Shown here piece by piece: positions 43,801-55,199 of a stretch of 64,000 nt of DNA (the stretch's first letter is position 1; each line of letters starts with the position of its first letter). Both the position numbers and the translations under genes were made by a program. The stretch comes from Bugulina stolonifera (lineage: Eukaryota > Bryozoa > Gymnolaemata > Cheilostomatida > Bugulidae). The notes beneath the pieces were generated by a model that did no database searches, was not told the DNA's origin, and saw only the letters and a program-made list of their open reading frames with translations. Where the stretch lies: the NCBI GenBank assembly GCA_935421135.1, contig OW285189.1, positions 7,833,072 to 7,897,071 on the forward strand, given 5' to 3'.

Positions 43801-46800
43801 ATCACTCTAGTGTTTGTGATAGAAACGAATAAAAAGAGATTGTAGGGACCTACCAAACACAAGGACCACTATATACAGTATAAGAGAGAACAATGTCACC
43901 TACCCTATGTGTACAGAACAGCAAATTCTACAACATTTACCCAATAGTAAAGTGACGACCAAATACAGCCTACACATATCATCATCGTATTCATAACACT
44001 AAGAATTACATTATAAGTAGTATAGAGTTACATATATAATTATGTGCTGTGTAATAGCCACAAACTATCAGTTGCTAACCTTCATGGAGACGACAGTGGT
44101 TTAGAAACCTAGAGAATACCGTAGCCCTTTATCAACAACGACCTCCCGAGTCCACACTTAGAGTAGCTGCCAGATATGTTATAACCACGTCCTACTGAGT
44201 ACAACGCCACCAGTAGACTGTTCATATGTACATGGGTGTATATGTGTGAACTTTAACACACCACTTACTCCGACGACGAGAGGTAAAGAAAACAAGAGAC
44301 TTGTGAGAAGTGAGACTTTCCCAGCGAGCGACACACACAATCTATAATTATCCTCTATTTACTGTCGTAATAATAATAATAGAGGTAGCAGTCAGACGCC
44401 TTAACTAGTGTCTCATTTCACGCCTAATTAGAATTATACCTTACCATAAAAAGTTGAAAGGTTTTCTTTCAATAGTCCTTTAGATAAGTGATTCAGTTAG
44501 CTTTGAATATATACAATGATATTATACTTGTAAACACTGTGTGTATAATATTTATATCCAATGTATCTACACTCATACACCACACAATGCTGCCCAACAC
44601 AATCATATAACAACAATGACATCACCCCAGTGAGTAGATTGTCCAATCAGCAGAGAGTGGAGTACTGTCCACATGTTTAGATAAAGGTGATAGTGGACCC
44701 TATGATAGCTTACAGTTCTAATGTTTTATCACAGACCTAATAAAAAGGAAATATTCTACCATCAGCTGTCATAGAAATACTATATCTGTGAACTTTAGTT
44801 AAATTCAAAACTAACAGTATCATATGATATACCAGTCAGGATATGTCAGTCATAAACACTATAGTGCAATGACATTATAGAATATAGAATTTGATGTTGT
44901 AAACCAAAAGGAGTATAAACCTACAGCATGAATTGCTGCATAGAATCAGCTGTCGGGACAGGAAACTACAGCTGACTGAAGTAATCCAGTCACTCTATTA
45001 GCATATCATATTGTTACATGCAACTCACTTGTGTATTGTACAGACAGATACCAAATATGGATACTGAAGTAATAGTATAGTGGATGTCAGTAGAAAACCG
45101 ATGATATACCGATTGAGTTGTATCTGGTAGACACTTGTTGAGAAGAGTGAGTAATCCAACCAATCACCACCACCTACCTGGATGTTCCACTGTGCGTACA
45201 CTCCATAGATTCCAGCTCTAATAAGCTACTATAACACCACAACCTCTGTGCACAGGCTGTACACTACTAACTCACAAGTTTGAAACTAGCCCTTCTATCC
45301 TCTATTATTTACTTTCACTTATTTACTGCTAATATAACAATACCACACTCCTCTCATGAATGGCCAATTAGTCTATGAATGGGTGAATTAGGTGCTCCTA
45401 GGTACTCCTCTACCCAATCCTATACAATGAAATACAATAATATAGTATAATATATACATGTAGTTTTATTATCAAACTAAAGCATTGCATGGACCAGATG
45501 CAGCTTAAACCCAACTTCGAGCCACCAATTCCCAACCATCAGCCTGAATGTAAGGGTGCATCAAGTTTCATGATCACAGGCTATGTTATATGGACACTCC
45601 AAATCAGTCTAGAGAACACCTCAAAGTTGATACTTATCAAATGGCTTTGTTGATGTTAGGTCAAGGTGGTGAGTATATTGATTATATAAATATATGTGTG
45701 TAGTTTGATATAATACACTTCAGTGCTGATCCCATGTATACATAATATATTATAATATATAACATAACAATAACAATAATTACTATACATCTTGCAATGT
45801 TACTACTTGTATGGTAACCTGGACTATATAATGCATGATCCCTGTAAGACTTGGGAATCTGGTACACATACATTATCCTTTATAAAACAATAATTATACT
45901 AAATTATATTCAGTGTGACTATAAGACAATATTTCATATGATAAATATTACCATTACTTGGCCCAATTACACCTCATCTAGACAACAGTCATAGAAAGAA
46001 AGGCATCAGTAGTATCCAGAACTAAGAGAAAACAATTCCAAAATGACAATAAAAACACTAACACTAAACACTGAAAGACAACTGCTGCGCTTTACTAAAT
46101 ATTTTTAAATTTACAAGTAAAGAAAATTACTAAATATAAATACTAGATAATATGCATGCACACACAAGACTAGTCTCTGCACATTAACTACTCGACAGGC
46201 AAACGCAGAAAGTACAATGGAAATACCTCAGAGTATCCAGTTATTCCAACACTTAACATTCCTTATTCTAATCACTCTAATGCAAGTAAGAATGTGACTT
46301 ATGTTACAGCACACATTGTACATGTATTACATTGGCCTGAACTGTACAGGGTTTACTGAATAAGGTGGTACAAGCCAACTATTAGCTAGTATTTAATTCC
46401 ACTGAAACTAGAATAGGCTTATATCTACCCAGATGGGAGGGACAGGTCAGGACATTTATGTTCCACCCAGTAGTAAATCTGTTACACCTGTTCCTTCATT
46501 AACTGTCATAAACAAACCTGCAGGATTACCTTAATTATAATAGTAACTGTATGTTACCATATTTCTCAGTTTTTGCCATCAAATATCTAAATAACAATAA
46601 TATTTCCTACTAAAATGACATCATGTCTGATGAGCATTCAGAAACCAAGCCAGATAACAGACTCTAACTAGGCCAACATCTCCATGTAACGCCAGATGAA
46701 CAGGTAGGTGACCATATCGTACAGCAGGGGAAGAGAAATTAACTGGTAACACAGAACCGCGGACTTCTAATATACACCATGTACATAGTACATGCAGAAT

Positions 46801-49800
46801 GTGCATGTATATGCAGTACACAATGCATACTCAAGTCTACATTATTTACATAAACATAACTTATTATACGAGCCTACTATGTAGTTCAGACAGTAGTTAT
46901 CTTCCCTTACACACACAGTCAGATGGATTACCATGATGTACCTAACCACATATGAAAATGGGCTACGCATGGTAAGTAGGTAGAGTGTTAAATAAAATGA
47001 TGATGTCACTAACCTTGTGCAGGCGTTCTTCAGCCTTTATCAGCTTTTCATTTGTGTTACCAAGCCGTGTCTCTACGACCTTTAGTTGACCTTTACTTTC
47101 CTGAACTTGTGATTGCAAGGATCGGATTTGTTTCTATAATAAGTAACATAGTCAATATATTACATAATATTATACTAGATGCCTCTACGTCATCCCTCAT
47201 ATTAGGTACAGCAGTGTTAGCATTATTAGAATGAAACGATATCTCAATACTACAGTGTGTTAAAGTTCATACCGCCTGAAGAGCCTGACGGCCCAAGTAG
47301 GATTTCTCAACTTGTCAAAATAGCAAAAAACTTGTACAGTGAACAGAGATACCAATGCTATGTGACGTGATGCGTTTTCAAAGTAAACTAATATTAAACT
47401 TTCTATTATAGTCGTGTTACAAAGGCTAGGAGTGATGAAGAGTGGACAATTCCAAGGTACACTATAATTATACTATTTTGTTAGTATTGTGATATCATAT
47501 AACAGACTGCAGCCTCAGATCTAGAGGTAGGACTATTGTTAGCCTCCTGGAACCAATAAGAATCTAGTCTATCCACAATTACAATGTAAGTGTAGCCAGC
47601 AGCAACACATCTGTTTATCATAAACAGTATATATCTTACATGCACATGTATAATATAACTCAGGTAGTGCCAAGTGTCACAATAATACATGACACATAGT
47701 AGGATAATTGAGTAACTGTACAGTAAGCAAATACAATACATATAGGCCTACATTTATAATAATAGATACATATAGTGGACAGTGCACATGTAAGTTATAT
47801 ATTAATACTCAAGTCGGATACAGCTGCAGAGAAATGTATTAATTAAAATACTTCCTTCAAGTAGGTAATCGGAGAGTTGAACCGAATGTAGGGCTATGTT
47901 CATATAGGCCTAACTGATCATAAATAACTGTATTTACTAATTAAACTTAAATTCTATATATATATTATCAGATATTTTATATGCACATATTAGAGCTGCC
48001 ACAAATCATCTGTTATAAGCAATTACAGTAATTAAAATAATTACAAAATTAATATTGAATACCTGAAATATCTCACAAGTTAAGCTACCCGGTGAAATAT
48101 GAAGGTACAAGCCTATAAACATCTGATATCTTACATCCCAGACCATATAGTAAATGACTTTGGTAGGTTAGTAGTTTGCCAAAACATTTTTCATTATTAA
48201 TTAATTAGATTTGGTGTAACATTCACTAGTCTGCTGCATAATGTGTGACATGTGAAGTTGCCCTCCCACTGTTCCCGTCTAAACGATGCTAGAAGCTAGT
48301 TTGGAGTACTTTGATAAGCTAACTTGTAGGCCTACAATATATACAATTTGTACCTACAGGTGTACACTCAGGTCTTCATACACACCTTGAGATTCTCGTT
48401 GTCCATCTCCAGCTGTTTCATGTCTGCAGTAGAAGAGGAGCTGTGATTACTAGACGAGTATCCAGTCTCATCACTGTAGTGTCCACCAATGTATCCGATG
48501 TTCATCTGTAATAACGGTGTAACACATGTAAAGCTACAGTGTAGGCCTACCTATACATGTAACACTACAGCGTACCTATACATGTAGCACTACAGCGTAC
48601 CTATACATGTAACACTACAGTGTCAATAAACAAGTATAATTTTCCACTTGGCAGGGAGCCATTTAGCGAATAGCTGAATGTTTCACAACTTCCCAATATT
48701 ACACTTCAACAAACATCCATTCTCCAATTTTAATCTTTTCTACCGCCTACACTTAACCTGTGCCTTACTCAACTCTGTATGTGATAAGTACGTGTGGTGG
48801 CACACTGTGCGTACTACTTGTATGTACATGTAGTGTGGGCGCTTGTCAAGTCAACCCACTATCGGATGAATTCAGTAGACATAGATGTACCTCAAACATT
48901 AATTACATTGCTTAGTTGTTGGCCAAGTTCTGCATAAATTTACATAAAACAAGGTAGTCTACAACTAGCATATGATGAAGTCTAATCAGCCAGGAGACAC
49001 AGCTTCTGTCAACTCCTCAACCTAACACTGGGTACCTCCAACAATACTGAAACCTTCCTATGAGCTCCTTCATATTCAAGAGCTAAGGCTAGGTAGTTCA
49101 AGCAAAGGAAAAAAAAGCAAAACTGAAATATTCCGATAAACAAACCTTTCGTCTAGAAGTTAATCTGGGAGAGAGTAATCCCGCAGCTAATGAACTATGT
49201 TCATATTTTCTGCCACCCAACGACACAGAATTCATAATGTCGACTAGCAATGTGGATGTATAGAGACAAACTGACAACGATCAAAATACTTAGTCAAACT
49301 CGCTACTAAGCTGCATGGAATCCTGCATAATACTGTTTGTACAGATACGACTATTAGCAAATGACATCCCGCTGAGAGCAGTTTAAATTTGAGCAAACTG
49401 ACTACAAAGAGGAAAGTTGAATTAAGAAGGAAAGCAAATAGTTCACCTGATAGAAAAGATCACATTCCCTGTAATCCCACCTGACTCTTTACTCCACCGT
49501 ACACTGTGTGTAGTATGTACAATGTGTTACTGACAGGTTAGATAATCTAGCTCGAACATGTAGAACAGAATGAACCTCTTGAGGAGCCGTGACTACCACA
49601 AACAGCCGGTGGTTTACGACTAGTAGAATATTATGTAGCTGACCCTACTAAACTCAATCTTAATTAAACTGAACACTTGACTAACCGAACACAAGTACAG
49701 GTGGTGAAGAGGGTACTGAGTGGCTGTATATCAATACACCTGGTGATAGAAAACACCTACTGTTATGTGAACCCATAGAAAAGCAAATGAAATATTGTAC

Positions 49801-52800
49801 GTAAATACATAACAGGACTTGCCAATATTAAATTAACACTAACCTTTTCAAAAAGTTGTTAGATAACTCATGTAGGCTATACAACAATATGAGAATAATA
49901 ATATAGTTCAGGTAGATAGACAAGACAGCAATAACAGGGCAGCTGCAATCTTCACTCTCTATCAACAAATGGCTAGCTACAATGTAAACTTAAGTGTTGA
50001 CACTGAAAGGTTCACTGCCTGTAGAACAATACCAAGTCCCTTGGCTCCAATAAAAGATTATATGCCAGTTAATTAAGTAGTGCAGGTTAGCTCATCCTCC
50101 GCCGTACCACATGATGGGGGGACTAGAGACGGCCCGCTATACTTAGATAGAACATCTGCTAAGTTAAGTAGACCTGTCAAGATGATAGATGGGTGGTTCC
50201 ATCCTCGACCTGTCACCATGTGATATATTACTCCTCCGGTAAAGCCTGAACTATATTAATATGTTATGGCATTCCATCTCTCTGTACGGTCATGTGCAAC
50301 AACAACATACGACGCTATACCACCATAACCATAGCTTATCTCCATCAACCATCAAAACAATGTCAGAGTTGGAGTTCCGACTGCCACTCATGTTTAACCA
50401 GTAAAATCGCCCAAACATACAGTATATGTATAATATATATAATACAACAATAGCCAGCCGATTCCCAAATTAACCACTGCCTAATGGAATTAGTCTCTTC
50501 GCTATTCTCCTTACCAAGTCTACAATGGCTGTCCATCAGTCCGAGGGTATAAGAGAATGTCAGTATTGCCGAGATAGGAAAAAATGGGATGGCAATAGAG
50601 TAGCTTGTATTACGGTCGTTATCTTTGCAGTGTACAAGTAAACAAATACACTAGGTCTAGGCCTGTGCTGTTTCAACAGTCATATCATCCCTGGGAGTGG
50701 TGGAACAGGCAGGACAGATATATACTACCAACGACTAAGCAAAATAAATCGACCAATGACGACTCAATCTCAGAGTACAAGGCAGATTATGCACAAAGAG
50801 ACCCGCAGACAAAGAGGTAAACACCACAGATCTGTGCTATGCCGTAGAACATGCCATCGTATTGCTGGCAGCGGATGGTTTCCGGAGATGGACAAGACAC
50901 CCAGATGTCCTGAACACTCTGTAATCTCTCCAAACCTTCGAGGCCCCCAACACTAATTATCTGGAGACATCAGTCACCCCCCCCCCTACTTTTGGTCTCA
51001 GCATTATCTCACCAGCAAAATAACAAGAAGGACTTCCAGCAAATACGCAACCATGCCATAACCCCAAATACTGCGAAACACTCAGGACGAGAGACACCAC
51101 AATGGTTTATTACCAGCTACCAGTTAGTAGGTTTTGCTACCAGGAAGACTAAGATTAGCTTTACAATACAGGATATTATGAGCCGGGAAAGGCTCCACGT
51201 CTAAGCTGTGACATATGGAGGCTGGGTATGCATGAAACAACAACTACATTGTATTAACTAGAACTCGTGTCCAGCAGCCGTAATACAATGTAGTTTGACT
51301 AGTGTAATCATATTATTATAGAAAGCAGCAGGCCATTTGGAATTGTCTATTCATGCAACAATGAACATGGAGTTGTCTACTCTCAAGCATGTATATTAGT
51401 TACTATGGTACCTGAACATGTGATTGTGCACAGACTTAACTTAAAATGGGAGTTGCCCACCTACAATATAACCTGATTGAACAACTAAAAGGATTCCCAC
51501 TAACCTCTCCTGTACTTCCGTGAGTCGAAGAACTGTTTCTATCAGCTGTAAGTAGCCAAGATCTGAGGTAAGATATGTTAGAGTTTGAGAGCCTCTCAAG
51601 AGCCCTCTGTGTGTTCCCGCAACTTCTAAGAACCCGGGCTAACTCATCAGAGTGCTGCTTTACCTGCCCATAGTATTCCTCATCATGGTCGGTACCAACA
51701 AAGCTATCTGTAAAAGAAAGGTAGAAAACACTGGCTATAGCAGAGGTGGTGTGGATGTGTGTGTAACCACCCCTGTAGTATTATTAAGTAGAGAAATGGA
51801 ACCAAACTAAAATGTCTCACATATTTAACAGCGTTCCAAAATATAAAAGGTGGTTTAATCGAGTAAATATTCAACTACCCAAAGGTAGCATGACATGAAC
51901 CAAATTATGGGAAATATTTTCATATATTTTTAGTTGCTACCCGTTCTACGTAGGCTATATATATATTAATTACCATACAATCAGAGTACAATTTATTAGA
52001 GCACATTAACCTATCTCTAGGTATCTGTGATAACATCATGGTGATAACAATAATATATCAATTAATTTAGACACAATTATATCAGGGGATTAATTAAAAA
52101 TAATAATGAAATGGGTATCATTAGGTAGCTTAGGCCTGAGACGGGCACATACTTACCTACCTTAGTTTCTAAACTTTGTTGCAATAAAAGTTGGGAGTGC
52201 TAGGGATATAATTATACAAAAAGCAGCAACAGCAACTGAGAGGACATTGATTTACACGGTCATCATCTCTACTATGAGCTATAATATAATGGCTAAAGCC
52301 CTAAAACTAATGATTATCACCAAGTCATCCAAGACTGTCCAATCAATGATAACTGTGAGTCACCAGCATTTTGCAATTTTGAGTTGCATTGCCGTCAATT
52401 TGGAGCAAATAGTTCCATAAATTATACAAAAATTGTTTAATTTTTATACAGTCTTTAAACATTTGTCATAACAAAGTGGGGTTGTCTTTCCTAAAAATAA
52501 GTGCGAACCATGATATAGCTAGTGATCATAAAAAGTCGAACAATTCAGTTTACATGACTTTGAAGGTAAGATAACTCCAAATTAGTGACCGCTTTAACCA
52601 GAGTGGACACAGTCTTGGGCGTCATAATCATCTAATCAATACCAAGAATCCTGTTTGTGTCAAGATAAAGGGATGACAACTCTTACTAAGTCATGCTGGT
52701 GACCATAGAGTGGACATTAGTTACTGGTAGTAGCAGCAGCAGCCTACCCCATACTACTACACCTAATTATAAACAGGTTGTCAGACTAAAGCAACATGAT

Positions 52801-55199
52801 GTATTTATATATCAGGAGTTATCCTGATTTACCACCAACTTTGTATTCACACACTATTAATACAGATAATTTGCACAATTTAGGTCTACTACCAGTACTA
52901 GAATGATGTGCAATCAGGTATAGAAAGTGTAGTAGTCACCATGTAATTCACTCTGACTAGTTGTAGGCCTACCTCTATAACTACCACATGCACATCCTAT
53001 TATTTTGCCGAGCATGCATAATTATAAGAGCCATAATGGCAGGGGACAATCATTAATTACATATTCACATGCAAGGATAGGAAGTTGACTAGACTGGGAA
53101 ATATTTGTCACATAGTTGGTTGCAGTGACATGAATTATCCCCCCTGGTTACTAGCTAGTGTCTACTGGTATGTACTCTTAGCAGCTATTGTTACAATGTG
53201 TAGATCTTATTAAAAATCAATTTGTGACAAAGTGACATTTCTAAGGACAACTAAACTTTGGTCTAAAAACCTGTTGACATCATCTTGTTACTAGAATATA
53301 GAAAAAATATTATTCAATTTGAAAATGGCAACTATTTTGGTCCTACCTACAACTAGGCCTACAAGCTATAGACTAGGCCTATGTAACCTATCATGGGGGT
53401 GGTGGGAAGGCAGTCAATAGATTATGTGTATACCCTCAACTAACAACTACAAGCCAAGGCTATAACGCTTCCCTGGTGTTTATATTCTTCTTCTCAATTT
53501 TAAATGAATACTCGTGCAGTTAGTAGGCCTAAGTTGTACTGCATGATGTGATGTTAGGTTGGATTACTGTAACAATGTCTGTAAGTGAAATGCACCTAGA
53601 AAACAGCCAAAAGTCGATTAAAAAGGTATAATACCACACACCCAATATGCACCATGTAAATATTACCTAGTTCAACCTCCCACCTGTGAATTTCTCTCCA
53701 AAACCTCAACAGTCCAGCTATTCATGCATACACATTTTACATAGAATACCATGCAGTAGCAGCAGTAACTAAAATAGACTATGATCTCCCAAAGTTCTGA
53801 CAAGTTCAAACAGACAAGCAAAGCAATATTTTGCAGTATTCTAGAAGCACATGCTAGCTACTAGGTTACAACAGTAAATAGTGCATACTTACAATCTGCC
53901 CGAGATGGTTACAAATATACAGAGTAGAGTGAGTTCATGTAGGGAACAGTTGGGGTAATAAATATAAGTTACATTGTTTTGCTCTGTAAATAATTAGCAC
54001 TTGATTTCACAGCTGGAATTAAGGAGTATTTAATTGCTAGCTGCATTATCAAACATATGTGTACATGTGTAGCACATTCATCTATGTGATTATTCATATT
54101 AGCTGTGAACCCTAGCTCTGTGTCATGTGTTTATAATGTTATGTACAAAATAATAGTTTTTGATAGAATACATGATTTATGGGAAGATGGGCCTGCAATA
54201 CTGTTCAGTACATACACATTATAGGCCTACATAATTCTATAGCTATTACATTGTATATACCCTGCACAGTGCACATTGTGTGTGGCACAGCCGTAGATAC
54301 ATGTAACTTCTTAAATCTGCCAAATCACTTGCTGTACCATTCAGTTACACAACTAGGGGTGTTCAGTAGCCTACTAGTAGGATTACAGTAGAAAGGCTAC
54401 GCACGGGAAACAGGGGGGGGGGGGGGTGGTGGAGCGTCCTAACAGTGGGTATAAGTAGACTCACCTCTCACCTAACTGTAGGTCAAGGTGGGAGTTTTGG
54501 TTGATCTATACATTTTAAAGCTGATTTTGAACACTTTCTTGTGAGCCCATTTCCCACAAATATATATGCAAATATAGCAGTCTTCTAATAACTTGTCTAA
54601 GCAAAACAATCTATAGGCTATTACTATGAAGTCTGTATATTGTTATTGAATCAAATCCTCCTAAAGCTGCATGTTGTGATACTAGGCTCTTCAAGCCATG
54701 GATGCTGTAATGTATGTATACTCCAATGATACACAGTATCAGTGTGTTATTGTAAACCCTGTTCCCCTGTATAATATAATGCGTTTGCACCTCTTTGTAA
54801 CAACTGGACCACAATTAGGTACTGTGTAAACCTGCACTTAGCCTAAAGCAGGTCTGTATGATATGTTAGGCTCCATAGTGCTAATTATGTATGTAGTTAT
54901 TCAACAAGACTACAAACACTCATTTGCAATGTCTGAGTAGGCTCCAATATTGGATAAATAGTACAGATTTCCTACATATTAGGGAGGAATTGCATGGCAA
55001 ACTTCCAGAATGTAGAAAAATAATGTCTAAACAAGTGATTTAGGCAAACTTTCTCTAGTTAGTTTCTAGATTCCTCACCTTTCATTATCTCATCCATTTC
55101 TTGAAGGGCTGCCTCCAGCCTAGCATCCATCTGATGACCTATTTCCACAGCATCAGCAGCCGAAGACATGGTTGTGGGACCTGGTATACTCCCCTCCAT
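34715..55199 (-). CDS. PPFIBP: Liprin-beta (PPFIBP-type) scaffold protein, about 860 aa
   Basis: Coding exons, 5' to 3': 55199-55079, 51707-51505, 48505-48386, 47133-47014, 42561-42430, 41454-41328, 40411-40322, (40139-40116 optional), 39551-39357, 39002-38854, 38574-38372, 37995-37803, 37374-37209, 36709-36558, 36398-36132, 35285-35081, 34854-34715 (TGA). All are GT-AG and all phases match. Liprin-beta proteins pair with liprin-alpha and act as scaffolds at adhesion and presynaptic sites. Seen: N-terminal MDARLEAALQEMDEIMK, a coiled coil through residues about 110-330 (HKLDLMAEVAELRLRL, QEKDRKINELRK), the family signature FKRGGIRATAGPRLGW, and three SAM domains (about 541-606, 622-690, 715-785). 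It is shorter than the vertebrate proteins, mainly in the middle linker. The ATG directly follows an acceptor-like ATACAG, so a non-coding first exon is likely upstream. Confidence 0.93.
35081..35285 (-). CDS. PPFIBP: Liprin-beta exon 16 (end of SAM3)
   Basis: 205 nt, MLEPRFTVEHLASILNIP then KTLLRRHLSAHF, the third SAM domain, and a basic KVKSKKNPFKK stretch. Donor AAAG|GTAATC, phase 1. Confidence 0.93.
35590..35837 (-). mobile_element. tRNA-derived SINE in liprin-beta intron 15
   Basis: Reading the minus strand from 35837, the head GGGGTCGATATAGCTCAG is tRNA-like. Box A is TAGCTCAGTTGG (35827-35816) and box B is GAGTTCAGATCCC (35784-35772). The acceptor and T stems do not pair well, and a non-tRNA body follows, so this is a SINE head and not a tRNA gene. 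The 3' end is set by eye. Confidence 0.65.
36132..36709 (-). CDS. PPFIBP: Liprin-beta exons 14 and 15 (SAM2 and start of SAM3)
   Basis: Exon 14 (36709-36558) encodes WVSKWLDDIGLPQYKDQF to MLNYITV. After a 159-nt intron, exon 15 (36398-36132) continues EDLLYMKITNAIHHSSIRR, a Ser-rich linker, then TNHRVMEWLRSIDLSEY of SAM3. Both are phase 0 at the shared boundary. These segments are nearly identical to vertebrate liprin-beta. Confidence 0.95.
36755..36865. repeat. 53-bp tandem repeat (2 copies) in a liprin-beta intron
   Basis: GTAGAGGATACACACAAGG recurs at 36755 and 36808, and a third partial copy starts at 36861, exactly 53 bp apart each time. It lies 46 bp upstream of the exon 14 acceptor. 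Confidence 0.85.
37209..37374 (-). CDS. PPFIBP: Liprin-beta exon 13 (SAM1)
   Basis: 166 nt, VARWLNSMGLNIY to ELRICNPLHRKKLHLALE, the body of SAM1. Acceptor GACAG, donor GAAG|GTATGT, ending in phase 1. Confidence 0.93.
37803..37995 (-). CDS. PPFIBP: Liprin-beta exon 12 (signature segment and start of SAM1)
   Basis: 193 nt. Joins exon 11 in phase 2 to give KFFSKLKRSSSQ, then GAFKRGGIRATAGPRLGW, the family hallmark, then WDAEE, the start of the first SAM domain. A three-copy 33-bp repeat sits right at its acceptor. Confidence 0.93.
38005..38110. repeat. 33-bp tandem repeat (3 copies) next to liprin-beta exon 12
   Basis: The unit ACATGTGGCATACACTGTAC plus 13 bases occurs three times, with a partial copy after it. 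It begins about 10 bp from the acceptor of exon 12, so it forms that acceptor's upstream region. Confidence 0.9.
40116..40139 (-). CDS. PPFIBP: Candidate 24-nt microexon of liprin-beta
   Basis: TCTCTTCCAG|...|GTTAGC frames 24 nt, phase 1 at both ends, between exons 7 and 9. It would insert ASIDRSLR. Skipping it gives ELRKAVSTYQRVEEI, which lines up with vertebrate liprin-beta without a gap, so inclusion is probably optional. The acceptor has a strong polypyrimidine run. Confidence 0.55.
42315..42420. repeat. 30-bp tandem repeat (about 3.5 copies) next to liprin-beta exon 5
   Basis: The unit AGTGTCTCACCATGCCACAC plus 10 bases ends just before the exon 5 donor (42429). On the minus strand each copy carries TGGTGAGAC, which resembles a splice donor. 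Confidence 0.85.
42430..42561 (-). CDS. PPFIBP: Liprin-beta coiled-coil exon 5
   Basis: 132 nt, phase 0 at both ends. SHKLDLMAEVAELRLRLQ is among the best-conserved parts of the liprin-beta coiled coil. Two neighbouring 120-nt phase-0 exons upstream (48505-48386 and 47133-47014) encode the start of the coil. Confidence 0.9.
42562..47013. other. Liprin-beta intron 4, no nested gene recognised
   Basis: 4.45 kb, the longest intron but one. No transposon ends or long frames recognised. A donor-like CTCCATGAAG|GTTAGC near 44093-44080 and CATCCAG|GTAGGT near 45178 could mark alternative first exons; see the findings. Confidence 0.4.
48535..48620. repeat. 25-bp tandem repeat (3 copies) near liprin-beta exon 3
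   Basis: ACCTATACATGTAACACTAC plus 5 bases is repeated three times, about 40 bp upstream of the exon 3 acceptor. Confidence 0.85.
51505..51707 (-). CDS. PPFIBP: Liprin-beta exon 2
   Basis: 203 nt, acceptor TTTTACAG, donor GAGAG|GTTAG. Encodes DSFVGTDHDEEYYGQVKQ and a hydrophilic helical stretch before the coiled coil. Less conserved than the rest; supported by phase (1 to 0) and splice sites. Confidence 0.8.
55079..55199 (-). CDS. PPFIBP: Liprin-beta first coding exon
   Basis: 121 nt. Encodes the N-terminus with LEAALQEMDEIMK, matching the start of liprin-beta proteins. Donor AAAG|GTGAGG, ending in phase 1, which fits exon 2 (G+AT gives Asp). An AG immediately precedes the ATG, so this exon may itself be spliced to an untranslated one. 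Confidence 0.85.

Noticed and set aside
50605..51204. Group of plus-strand ORFs in liprin-beta intron 2
   Set aside because: Overlapping short frames without shared motifs or splice support; slightly higher GC only.
54413..54428. Poly-G run as a functional G-quadruplex
   Set aside because: A single homopolymer run without spaced G tracts; no context to support a role.
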